This document shows positions 1-9,200 of a DNA stretch of 18,944 nt, piece by piece. The notes beneath the pieces are model-generated. The model made no database searches. It was not told the origin of the DNA and was given only the letters and a program-made list of their open reading frames with translations. This DNA is from a candidate division WOR-3 bacterium. Lineage in GTDB: Bacteria > SDB-A. The DNA is taken from contig JAFGON010000045.1 of the NCBI GenBank assembly GCA_016926475.1, forward strand, positions 1 through 18,944, given 5' to 3'. Made by a program: the position numbers and the translations under genes. Numbering within the stretch: the first letter of the stretch is position 1; every line of letters begins with the position of its first letter.

Positions 1-2233
<2,233 letters not shown>

Positions 2234-3469
2234 TTATTCTATCTGATTATCAGGAAGCTGTAGAACATTTGAGGTTTCCATTTCCTTTCCTGCAATTCCT
2301 TTTATTGCGCCGAACAGAGCAGAAACATTCTCTTGAACTGCCCAAATTTGTTTTTCTCTTAGAGCCCAAATTTTATACATAGCTTTTTTCTCTGAATTCA
2401 GCTGTACAACCATATCATCATAGTTCTCAACTATTCTTTTGATGTTTTGAACGAACTCATTGCTTGTCAAATAAGTGTAAAGAAGCTCCATTTTATCCCC
2501 TTTGTTTTCTTGGGATATTTTTACGGACTGTGTTTTTATCAACATTTCTCTCAGAACAAATGAAAGACCCCGAACTTCGTGAAAGCCGCAGATCCAAACT
2601 CCGTTTCTTTCGCCGAATCTGTCCATATCGCCCGGCATTGCCTCTGTGACTAAAACTGCCAGGTCAGCTTTGCATGTAACTTGATCCTGCTTCAATTTAT
2701 CAATCCAATCATTGGAATAGTTTTTGGTTCTTTTGCTCTCATAGACAATAGAGCCGCATTCCTGCTGTATTGAATTGATTACTGTTTGAATGCAGTCCGC
2801 CCCGCGAACTCCTTTTGGAACTTCCTGGATTTTATCAAAGGGATACGTCTTTGAAAGCAAATCTTCAATTGCAAGTTCTTGAACCTCACCCTGTAATTGC
2901 ATTGAACCTTGTTCTGCCTTGCGCTTCATTTCTTCAGCGAGTTTTTTATTGTCTTCGATTTGCTTTAGGAGTTTGATTTTTTCCAATTCAAAACTCTCCC
3001 GCTCTTTTGCCCGTGCTTTGTCTTCTATTTCCTTTTGTTTTTCAAGGATCTGCTTTTCGACTTGGAGATATAGATCTTCTTGTTTTTCCTTTAGTTCTGC
3101 TTCTTGTCTCATCAATGCGACTTCTTTTTCCCGAAGAGTTTTGTTTTCAGATTTTCGTTTTTCATTTTCTTCTTTTAGAGATTTAATTGTCTCTTCGTAG
3201 CTTTCAGAAGTAAGTTTTTCAATTTTCTTGCTTTCAATTTCCAAAGCTTTGGAAAGCTCTTTCTTTAACAATTCTTCCTGCTTTTCTTTTTGTTCAGCTA
3301 CAATATTCCGTTCTTCTTCAAGTTTCTTTTTTTCCGCGTTGAATTTTTCAATTTGCTCGGCCACTTTTCGCTCATACTCCGACTTGAAATGAGCTTCAAG
3401 TTTTCCTGATATCGCTTCTTCAACATCAAAGCTGTGTCCGCAATTTGGGCAGGTTATTTTATCTTTCAT
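2234..3469 (-). CDS. Zinc-ribbon / coiled-coil / DUF2130 protein, PD-(D/E)XK nuclease-like
   Basis: A 411-residue protein with three parts. Residues 1-20 form a half zinc ribbon (CPNCGHSFDV, Cys7 and Cys10). Residues about 25-190 are a long charged coiled coil rich in Lys and Glu. Residues about 193-390 match the DUF2130 family. The C-terminal domain holds a pattern typical of PD-(D/E)XK nucleases: Glu202 in QELAIEDLL, Asp225 in GADCIQTV, then Glu244 and Lys246 in GSIVYESKR on the next predicted strand, with a conserved KLKQDQ helix at 259-264. The nuclease assignment is inferred from this motif; no biochemical role is known to me for the family. The start has GAGG about 7 bases upstream. It is probably monocistronic, with 143 bp to the toxin fragment upstream. 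The domain name is secure, the function is not. Confidence 0.88.
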   Translation of the reverse strand: MKDKITCPNCGHSFDVEEAISGKLEAHFKSEYERKVAEQIEKFNAEKKKLEEERNIVAEQKEKQEELLKKELSKALEIESKKIEKLTSESYEETIKSLKEENEKRKSENKTLREKEVALMRQEAELKEKQEDLYLQVEKQILEKQKEIEDKARAKERESFELEKIKLLKQIEDNKKLAEEMKRKAEQGSMQLQGEVQELAIEDLLSKTYPFDKIQEVPKGVRGADCIQTVINSIQQECGSIVYESKRTKNYSNDWIDKLKQDQVTCKADLAVLVTEAMPGDMDRFGERNGVWICGFHEVRGLSFVLREMLIKTQSVKISQENKGDKMELLYTYLTSNEFVQNIKRIVENYDDMVVQLNSEKKAMYKIWALREKQIWAVQENVSALFGAIKGIAGKEMETSNVLQLPDNQIE

Positions 3470-3612
3470 ATATTGCCTCTTGAAAATTCATGTCAATGCC
3501 TCCGATTTGAGAGGTTATTTACCGAATTTCTAACAAATGCAGGTCTCACAACGCATTATTCCGAATCAAGTAAAGAATCATCGCCTCTTATACTTTTAAT
3601 AATATCATTCAT

Positions 3613-3741
3613 TTATCTTTTGTAAGCATCTTTCCTGGGACCGATTCTCAGAATGATTACTTCATCATCTGATATTACGAACATAACTCTGAAATTTCCA
3701 TTCAGCGACACAGAAGGCGTTTTCTGAATTTGTTCTGTCAT
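3613..3741 (-). pseudogene. C-terminal fragment of a RelE/ParE-type toxin
   Basis: A 42-codon open frame ending in ISDDEVIILRIGPRKDAYKR, which resembles the last two strands of RelE/ParE-superfamily mRNA interferases (compare the usual DDEVVILRIGHRKDVYR-type ending). Full-length members have about 85-95 residues, so the N-terminal helical half is missing, and no matching half is seen in any frame upstream, where the VOC gene sits. Its ATG overlaps the VOC stop codon as ATGA, so it could be translated by coupling, but no partner antitoxin is adjacent. Most likely a remnant of a decayed toxin-antitoxin module. A short expressed peptide cannot be excluded. Confidence 0.55.
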
Positions 3742-4298
3742 ACTTCGCTTGGGTCAATGGAAACCTCTATCGCTCCTGCAGTTATAGCGATTTTCTGGAT
3801 ATCGCCGGTCGCAATAGTGAGGTTGGACGACAATTTGACTGCAAAAGGTGGAATCCGAGTCCCAGCAGGCAGACGGATCGTCTCTTTATCGAAGAGTATC
3901 TCGCTCTGTTCAGGATTTTCCATCAATTCTACAAGGTACGGTACTCCCGGACGGCATAGCCAAACAACACCATACTTGCGGGTTAGCAGTGAAATCGGAT
4001 GCAGTAGCAATCCCAGTATAGAACACCTGGAAACTTCCTTCTCAATGTCACCGCAAACGCATCCAATGTGATGAAGACCCGGCCCTCGCTTCTCCAAAGC
4101 TCTTGAATAAGGTCCGTCCGCTATTGCCTGGATTAGCAACAACGCCGGTACATTTTCACCGCCAAATGTTACGTATCGCTCTCTCGTTCCCTCCGCGGGT
4201 TGTTCTTCAGGGGCATGAAGAATGCATGCCGGTGGTAACGATTTTGAAACGGATTCAAGATTTCGCACAAGAATCGCAATATGGTTTGTTTGCATCAT
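3738..4298 (-). CDS. VOC-fold (glyoxalase / methylmalonyl-CoA epimerase-like) protein
   Basis: A 186-residue protein built from two beta-alpha-beta-beta-beta halves of the vicinal oxygen chelate fold. The first half begins NHIAILVRNLESV (His6 at the usual first metal position). The second contains EKRGPGLHHIGCVCGDIE (His76/His77) and ends with YLVELMEN (Glu124), as in methylmalonyl-CoA epimerases. The remaining metal position, usually Gln or Glu in the strand before the EKRG helix, appears to be Leu (PALLLIQAI), so one ligand may be lost. About 55 extra residues follow Glu124, more than is usual for this family. The start is the first ATG of ATGATG, with GGAGG 10 bases upstream. The substrate cannot be inferred, and no mutase or propionate genes are nearby. 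Fold assignment is confident; epimerase activity is doubtful. Confidence 0.75.
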   Translation of the reverse strand: MMQTNHIAILVRNLESVSKSLPPACILHAPEEQPAEGTRERYVTFGGENVPALLLIQAIADGPYSRALEKRGPGLHHIGCVCGDIEKEVSRCSILGLLLHPISLLTRKYGVVWLCRPGVPYLVELMENPEQSEILFDKETIRLPAGTRIPPFAVKLSSNLTIATGDIQKIAITAGAIEVSIDPSEV

Positions 4299-4415
4299 CT
4301 CATCATCCCCTCCAGCGTCCCGTTAAAGTGGCTCAATTTCAAAATACCATTTTTTAGCTCGATTTATCATAACTATTTACATGAGGTTTTATACATTATT
4401 TGATTGAAAATTACT

Positions 4416-5084
4416 TTATATGAATATTAATTTTTCTTTTACAATATTTAAACTTTCATTTTTTTCTCTATCAATATGAATTCCTTTCATACCTATGGCT
4501 TTAGCAGCCTCAACATTTATAATTTTATTATCAATAAATAAGCATTCACTGGCTTCAGAATTTATTTTTTCTAAAGCTTTTTCATAAATTGATTTTTCTG
4601 GTTTTGCTTTTCCAATAAATGCTGAGATTATGATAGTATCAAAATATTTTCTTATATCCAGTTTATCAAAAATCCAATCTAAACTTGGGTACGCGTTGGA
4701 TATTACTCCTAATTTATAATGTTTTGATATACTATCTAAAACATCGATTACTTCTGGATATAAAGTGCAATGATTTGCATAATGAGTAAGGTAAAATAGC
4801 TTTTCACTTAAATAAACATCAGAAACATTAATTTCTTTTGCAATAACAGAATAATAATTTAAAAATAGTTCTTTTTCTTCATCCCAATTATTTATCCATC
4901 TTCCACTCTCATTAAAAACAGAAAAGAATTCATTTCCTTTTTTTAATGCGCTATCAATAATATCCTTGTTTAATCTCATTGATCTTAGGATTGCTTTTAT
5001 TCTCTCGTCCCTGGGAATTCCGGCCGTAAATAAAATTCCACCTGCGTCAAACATTATCACTTTTATTTCACTTTTTAAGCTCAA
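4416..5084 (-). CDS. HAD-superfamily (subfamily IA-like) hydrolase
   Basis: A 222-residue haloacid-dehalogenase-like protein, probably a small-molecule phosphatase or a relative. Motif I is IMFDAGGIL with nucleophile Asp13; the usual second Asp at +2 is Gly15, as in the FDxGG subgroup that includes epoxide-hydrolase N-domains. Motif II is VISNAYPS (Ser129, Asn130), motif III is GKAKPEKS (Lys161), and motif IV is CLFIDNKIINVEAA (Asp185, with Asn186 where a second Asp is common). A helical cap fills residues about 20-110. The start overlaps the stop of the upstream TPR gene by four bases (ATGA), so the two are likely translationally coupled. The gene is markedly AT-rich compared with katG. The substrate is unknown. 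Confidence 0.85.
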   Translation of the reverse strand: MSLKSEIKVIMFDAGGILFTAGIPRDERIKAILRSMRLNKDIIDSALKKGNEFFSVFNESGRWINNWDEEKELFLNYYSVIAKEINVSDVYLSEKLFYLTHYANHCTLYPEVIDVLDSISKHYKLGVISNAYPSLDWIFDKLDIRKYFDTIIISAFIGKAKPEKSIYEKALEKINSEASECLFIDNKIINVEAAKAIGMKGIHIDREKNESLNIVKEKLIFI

Positions 5085-5710
5085 GCAATCCTCCCCCAGC
5101 GGAGATGTGATTTATTTTTTCTTTCTTTTTTATAATATTCGTCGGCTTTTTCCTTGTCATTTAGCTTCAAATATAAATCTCTAATTTCCTGATAGATAAA
5201 ATCACTGGTAACTCCGTATTTTTCAGAAATCAAAAATGCATCCAATGATTCGGTATATCTTTGCTCGTCTCGCAATATATATCCCAAATCTTCGGCAGCA
5301 CTTGTTTTATTTTCCGAAATTTTCAAACCTTGTTTTAGAATATCTATCCCAACGCCAGGATTTTTCTTTGAATAATATATGTTATAATCGCCGTAAGCGT
5401 CACTTGCTATTGCAGGTATCACTTCGCTGTCGACGAGTGAATAAATCTCTTTATATTCAAATCCTCTATCTGATTTATATATAACATAATCTATAATCCT
5501 TTCGGGAAGTGATATATTTACCAAACAATCTGAAACATTATTATGTGAATCAATCATTTTTACTCTTGCAATACACTGAATCTCAGCGTTAGGAATCAAT
5601 TTATCTGTCATGGCTGTAATTTCCCAGTCGAGCGGACTTTCTGAATTATTCTTAACAACCTTAAACAGAAAAATGTCTGTGTGTTTAGAAACTACATCAA
5701 TAATTTTCAT
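5081..5710 (-). CDS. TPR-containing protein of unknown function
   Basis: A 209-residue protein without signal peptide. The first about 105 residues look beta-rich (alternating hydrophobic pattern) and match no family I recognise. Residues about 120-200 form two to three tetratricopeptide-like helix pairs, for example AAEDLGYILRDEQRYTESLD followed by a second unit ending EKADEYYKKERK. TPRs usually mediate protein binding. A GAGAG ribosome site lies just upstream of the ATG. It is the first gene of a tightly overlapping pair with the HAD hydrolase downstream, which suggests a shared process, perhaps the TPR protein recruiting a partner for the hydrolase. AT-rich like its neighbour. Confidence 0.7.
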   Translation of the reverse strand: MKIIDVVSKHTDIFLFKVVKNNSESPLDWEITAMTDKLIPNAEIQCIARVKMIDSHNNVSDCLVNISLPERIIDYVIYKSDRGFEYKEIYSLVDSEVIPAIASDAYGDYNIYYSKKNPGVGIDILKQGLKISENKTSAAEDLGYILRDEQRYTESLDAFLISEKYGVTSDFIYQEIRDLYLKLNDKEKADEYYKKERKNKSHLRWGRIA

Positions 5711-5817
5711 CTCTTGGCTCTCGGTTTTATATGAAATTAATAAGCATTTAATAACATGTTAGTGGTTTTTTTGCATGAGCCACTGGGATTAATTGGATTT
5801 TCCGCTTTATGCAATTT

Positions 5818-6369
5818 TCAGAAAATCCTCTTCTTCATGAAAACCGCCATTTCGTGTTTTTCCAAATCATCGTTTGTATAGAACGATATATCAATTCCCT
5901 CTATCCTGTAGCCATTCTTTTTATAGAAATCTATTGCTACGCCGTTACTCGTCTGTGTTTCAAGGTTTATTAATCTAAAGCCCTTTTCCCTCGCAATTTT
6001 ATCTATTTCTTTCATCAAATAAGTACCCAAACCTTTTCCTCTTTCTTTCCGGATTATTTCTATTGATTCAATATAAAGAGTATTGTTCCAATCCCGTCTT
6101 TCAAGCAGAAAATGACCAACTGGGAAATCATCTTTAAATAAAGTATATGACAATTCCTGATCTATTATTTCAGTGAGCCTGTCTTTCTCATCATCTGTTC
6201 TGATCCATTTTTTGATGAATGGTTTCTGATTCGTTTGTCTTGTCAAGATGAACTTGGTCCGGTCCTCTTCATCAGTGTAGTCGACTCTATATCTGATGTC
6301 AGAGACATATCCTGATTCGGGTAAAAGATCGAGATCACAATATATTTCGATTCTCTTTAATCTCAACAT
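5818..6369 (-). CDS. GNAT-family N-acetyltransferase
   Basis: A 183-residue protein whose C-terminal half carries GNAT signatures. Motif A has the acetyl-CoA pyrophosphate loop in IRKERGKGLGTYLMKEI, and motif B is NGVAIDFYKKNGYRIEG. The N-terminal about 65 residues (beta-rich, DYTDEEDRTKFILTRQ) are outside the typical fold and may help define the acceptor, which cannot be named. GAGG lies 5 bases before the ATG. The gene follows the iron-sulfur protein gene after only 18 bases, so the two are probably co-transcribed. Family assignment is secure. Confidence 0.85.
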   Translation of the reverse strand: MLRLKRIEIYCDLDLLPESGYVSDIRYRVDYTDEEDRTKFILTRQTNQKPFIKKWIRTDDEKDRLTEIIDQELSYTLFKDDFPVGHFLLERRDWNNTLYIESIEIIRKERGKGLGTYLMKEIDKIAREKGFRLINLETQTSNGVAIDFYKKNGYRIEGIDISFYTNDDLEKHEMAVFMKKRIF

Positions 6370-6387
6370 ACTAACCTCACAAGTTTT

Positions 6388-7086
6388 TCAGAGAATTAAC
6401 GGTGCTGTCTTTATCCCAAACACACTCGGACATCTTTTTCTACATTCAAAGCATTTTTTTATCGTATATCCTTTTTCAGTCTTGAAATTTGAAATTGGTC
6501 TGCATTCCTTTTGAATAACTGTTTCTCCTGTCAATGCCTTTTGAGGGCAAATATCCAGACAAATCCTGCAATTCGGGGGGCAAACTTCATAATCCGCCAT
6601 TGGGTTCGATTCATATCTCACAGAAGTCAATAATGCGCCGATTTGAATCATATTTCCATAATCCTTGTTTATCAACAGATTATTTTTTCCAAGTTTTCCC
6701 AATCCTGCCAAATATCCGACATGCCTGAGCGATAATATCGCACGGCCTTCCTGTTTTTTATTGTCCCAATACAAATATGGGTCATCAGTCGGTATCAAAA
6801 CGTTTTTTACACCCAATTTGTCAAGTTCGGTAGAAATGTCATACGTTATCGTATCCATTTTCTGCATGGCCAAAGTATTCGTATGAGAAAAGGGCACGGG
6901 ATTTTCCGCGAATAAAGATTCTTTGGGCAGTCGAATCGCAAAAGCAATTACTGTCTCGGTCTTTGAATAAATGTCCTTGGGATGAAATCCTTTGGGCGCA
7001 TTTTCGAACCTGTCCACAGATGCGACTCCAAATAAATCAACACCTTGTCTAAATGCAATCTCTTTTATTCTGTCTTTTGTGATCAT
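6388..7086 (-). CDS. Short QueG-like double [4Fe-4S] cluster protein
   Basis: A 232-residue protein related to epoxyqueuosine reductase (QueG/COG1600). The N-terminal part shows the family pattern, including YLAGLGKLGKNNLLINKDYG (about 125-144). The C-terminal part has two 4Fe-4S cluster sites: Cys169, 173, 176 and 180-Pro, then Cys195, 212, 215 and 219-Pro, as in the double-cluster ferredoxin domain. QueG proper is about 350-380 residues with a C-terminal HEAT-like region, which is absent here. Short relatives are common in anaerobes and often receive the QueG name, but their reaction is not established to my knowledge. No obvious ribosome site precedes the ATG. Probably in an operon with the downstream GNAT gene. 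A redox role is likely; queuosine synthesis is unproven. Confidence 0.75.
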   Translation of the reverse strand: MITKDRIKEIAFRQGVDLFGVASVDRFENAPKGFHPKDIYSKTETVIAFAIRLPKESLFAENPVPFSHTNTLAMQKMDTITYDISTELDKLGVKNVLIPTDDPYLYWDNKKQEGRAILSLRHVGYLAGLGKLGKNNLLINKDYGNMIQIGALLTSVRYESNPMADYEVCPPNCRICLDICPQKALTGETVIQKECRPISNFKTEKGYTIKKCFECRKRCPSVFGIKTAPLIL

Positions 7087-7182
7087 GGTTCAATTTTCCG
7101 ATTTTGTTTTTTCTGCCATGCACCCTGCCGTTCGCGGATATTTAAAGTTGCGAACGAAATAGTGAGGGCGCAATTCGATATC

Positions 7183-7199
7183 AATCTATATGATAGATT
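7183..7199. repeat. 7-bp inverted repeat downstream of the methyltransferase gene
   Basis: AATCTAT, a 3-base ATG loop, then ATAGATT, a perfect palindrome 27 bases past the methyltransferase stop. It could be a transcript-end hairpin for the minus strand, but no T-run follows it on that strand. A second 6-bp inverted repeat (GTTCGC...GCGAAC) lies at 7130-7155. Neither can be assigned a role. Confidence 0.3.
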
Positions 7200-7225
7200 T
7201 TCCTTATTTCTTAAATAAAACACAT

Positions 7226-8014
7226 TCACTGTTTAACTGCTCTGGTCGCAATGTACGAAGGGATGAATTTTGAAAGAATGCCCTCATTATGATAATCTTC
7301 ATAAAATCCGTTAACTACAAATCCCGCTTTTATCTGCCCGCCGATCTGGTCATCAAGCGTATGACTGAATTCAAGCGCATATCCTTTTTCAAAATAAATT
7401 TTCTTCTCTTCATCTGTTAACTCCTGCGCAGAACTGTATGGAATCTTGTGTTTGACTTCAAGAACATCTTGTTCCATTTTCTCTGAATCAAAAAGATATA
7501 CAAGAGGATTCGCAAAACCGGATAAAAGGATTCCGTTTCTCTTCAATACACGATATGTTTCCATCCAAACCGGCAATATGTCCGGCACAAATGAATTTGA
7601 AACCGGATGGAAAATTAAGTCAAACATTTCATTTTCAAAACATGATAAATCAGCCATGTCTCCTTCGACTGTTTTAATTTTCAATGAATCTCGTTCGGCG
7701 ACGTATTGGTCCTGCATTAATTGCTTGGGAGAATTGTCAAAAACAGTCACATCGGCGCCAAGAGCAGAAAATAAAGGCCCCTGCTGTCCTCCGCCAGACG
7801 CCAGACATAAAACTTTCAAGCCCCTCAAGTCCCGAGACCATTCTTTCGGAACCGGTTTTAAAGGCGTTAAAAATATTTTCCAGTTGCCTTTTTTTGCTTC
7901 TTCGATTATTTCCCTGCTCACAGGGACAGTCCATTCGTCGCCCGAATCCACAGCCTTATTCCAAGCATATTTATTATGCATTAAAATATCGTTATAAATT
8001 CTTTCTTTTCCCAT
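7226..8014 (-). CDS. Class I SAM-dependent methyltransferase
   Basis: A 262-residue Rossmann-fold methyltransferase. The SAM-binding motif I is LKVLCLASGGGQQG (residues 66-79), followed by the acidic end of strand 2 (VTVFDNS, Asp93), motif II/III at VEGDMADL (Asp119) and motif IV at FDLIFHPVSN, then a VLKRNGILL post-I segment typical of the Methyltransf_11/25 group. The substrate is unknown. The ATG at 8014 is preferred because GAAAGAG lies about 8 bases upstream; a GTG at 8023 would add three residues. There is no signal peptide. It lies downstream of higA on the same strand with a gap of about 66 bases, so read-through from the higBA promoter is possible. Family secure, target not. Confidence 0.85.
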   Translation of the reverse strand: MGKERIYNDILMHNKYAWNKAVDSGDEWTVPVSREIIEEAKKGNWKIFLTPLKPVPKEWSRDLRGLKVLCLASGGGQQGPLFSALGADVTVFDNSPKQLMQDQYVAERDSLKIKTVEGDMADLSCFENEMFDLIFHPVSNSFVPDILPVWMETYRVLKRNGILLSGFANPLVYLFDSEKMEQDVLEVKHKIPYSSAQELTDEEKKIYFEKGYALEFSHTLDDQIGGQIKAGFVVNGFYEDYHNEGILSKFIPSYIATRAVKQ

Positions 8015-8080
8015 AATAATCACTCTTTCATTTTATTTGCCGGTGAACGCCGCGTACTTGGAATGGAACGTTTTTCAATA

Positions 8081-8371
8081 TTATGCAATTGCTTTTGGTA
8101 TATCTTCCAACTCTTTTTTTAGCCGCTTCTTTTCTTTTCGCAGATCATACTCATCCTGGATACCTAACCAGAATTCAGCAGAATTTCCAAAATATTTGGA
8201 TAATCTTAATGCTGTGTCTGCTGTAATTCTTCGTTTTGCCTTTAATATTTGCGATACTCTCGTTGCCGGTATATGAGTATCTTTTGCAAGTTTATAAGCA
8301 CTGATATTTAAAGGAGAAAGAAATTCTTCAAATAAAATTTCTCCGGGTGTTACATCAGGTATTTTATTCAT
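8081..8371 (-). CDS. higA: HigA-family antitoxin (XRE helix-turn-helix)
   Basis: A 96-residue antitoxin of the HigA/VapI group. The N-terminus DVTPGEILFEEFL is the family hallmark. The helix-turn-helix spans about 23-60 (ISAYKLAKDTHIPATRVSQI), followed by FGNSAEFWLGIQDEYDLRK, also characteristic. It neutralises the HigB toxin encoded upstream and represses the operon by binding the promoter. AGGAGG lies 5 bases before the ATG and overlaps the toxin stop codon (TTAGGAGG), with 8 bases between the genes. The order is toxin first, as in other higBA loci. Length is normal for the family and all parts look intact. Confidence 0.93.
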   Translation of the reverse strand: MNKIPDVTPGEILFEEFLSPLNISAYKLAKDTHIPATRVSQILKAKRRITADTALRLSKYFGNSAEFWLGIQDEYDLRKEKKRLKKELEDIPKAIA

Positions 8372-8379
8372 AATTCCTC

Positions 8380-8661
8380 CTAATGATAATCTATAATTTC
8401 AACTTCTGATGCAATTCCATTTTTCCAGTTAAAACATATCCGCCATTGATTGTTAATCCGTATACTGTATTGACCCATCCTTTTTCCAGATAATATTTCA
8501 AGTTTATTACCTACTGGGATTCTTAAATCATTTAAATCTTTTGAACGGTGCAAGATAATTAACTTTCTATATCCAATTTTCTGGATATTTATAGGAAATC
8601 GCTTAGAATATTTCTGGTTCCAAATTTTTTCCGTTTCTTTATCTTTAAACGATCTAATCAC
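8380..8661 (-). CDS. higB: HigB-family toxin (RelE superfamily mRNA interferase)
   Basis: A 93-residue toxin beginning MIRSFKDKETEKIW and ending WRICFNWKNGIASEVEIIDY plus His, the usual HigB frame (family members begin MIKSFKxKGLE and end near DYH). HigB toxins cleave mRNA on the ribosome. The middle segment (LEILSGKRMGQYSIRINNQW) carries the basic residues expected near the active site. The start is a GTG without Shine-Dalgarno sequence; it is chosen because the family N-terminus begins exactly there and the promoter places the transcript start on it (see 8667-8695). Likely active and partnered by HigA downstream. Confidence 0.92.
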   Translation of the reverse strand: MIRSFKDKETEKIWNQKYSKRFPINIQKIGYRKLIILHRSKDLNDLRIPVGNKLEILSGKRMGQYSIRINNQWRICFNWKNGIASEVEIIDYH

Positions 8662-8666
8662 AATTA

Positions 8667-8695
8667 AGTTTAACGCATTGCGTTAATAACGTCAA
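8667..8695 (-). promoter_or_regulatory. higBA promoter with start site at the GTG codon
   Basis: On the minus strand a -35 TTGACG (8690-8695), a 17-base spacer and a -10 TAAACT (8667-8672) precede higB. The -10 ends 5 bases before the GTG, so the expected transcript start falls on the start codon, which explains the missing ribosome site. A second TTGACG lies at 8697-8702. The box match is good, but the start site is inferred, not observed. Confidence 0.65.
8670..8686. promoter_or_regulatory. Palindromic operator of higBA
   Basis: A perfect 17-bp palindrome (TTAACGCA, central T, TGCGTTAA) sits mostly in the spacer between the -35 and -10 and overlaps the -10 box. This is where HigA dimers would block polymerase. 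HigA-type antitoxins are known to autoregulate by binding such inverted repeats; binding here is inferred. Confidence 0.7.
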
Positions 8696-8702
8696 GCGTC
8701 AA

Positions 8703-9200
8703 TATATAGGATTGCTATAAAATAATTGTCCCATAACCCTCGGATATCTCAGAAGAATATTACTTCAGTATTTTTAACCATTTCGTTGTTGAAATTTCTT
8801 AAATTCATTATTTAAAATCTGAATGAAAGAGATATCAACAACGGTTAAGAGAATATAAACGAACCGCGAATACGATTTTTGAATCTAAGATTCAAAATAT
8901 CGTCGATATTTTTTTGATTAAAAAACTGTAGTACAATAAATACCTTAACCGCTAATGGACACGAATAAACGCGGACACAATTAATTGCAATCATCATAAT
9001 TGACCAAATAAAAGATATTTACGATAAGCTGTAATTAAAAATATTATAAAGGATTGAATATTGCCCTTTCCAGGAAGAAGGGAAGAATATGACCTCGAAC
9101 CGATTGACAGATCATTTTCAATTTTTTTGAACAACTCTTTATCCACCATTTTTTTTTACAATAATTTTTTGCTTTTATTCGTAGCAAAAACTTCTCTTAT
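8703..9200. other. Gene-free AT-rich intergenic region with many short repeats
   Basis: About 500 bp lie between the divergent higBA promoter and the secreted repeat protein at 9252. No gene with domain and ribosome-site support is present. It holds two adjacent hairpins at 8877-8910 followed by a T-run, and a GC-richer patch near 8944-8980 with the phrase CCGCTAATGGACACGAAT followed by AAACGCGGACAC. A similar AACCGCGAATACG phrase sits at about 8864-8876. Patches of this style recur between genes of many environmental bacteria, but origin and role are unknown to me. Confidence 0.5.
8877..8917 (+). repeat. Two adjacent hairpins followed by a T-run
   Basis: TTTTGAATC, loop TAA, GATTCAAAA (9-bp perfect stem, 8877-8897) is followed directly by AATATCG, T, CGATATT (7-bp arms, 8896-8910) and then about six T residues. 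It resembles a plus-strand terminator, but no plus-strand gene lies upstream in this window, and the stems share two bases so only one may form at a time. Confidence 0.45.

Noticed and set aside
5765-5790. Inverted repeat AGTGG ... CCACT with a T-run in its loop
   Set aside because: Only 5 bp, with the T-run inside the loop rather than after the stem, so not a credible terminator.
7737-7934. 65-codon minus-strand frame inside the methyltransferase gene
   Set aside because: It is another frame of the SAM-binding domain coding region; the methyltransferase motifs establish the real frame.
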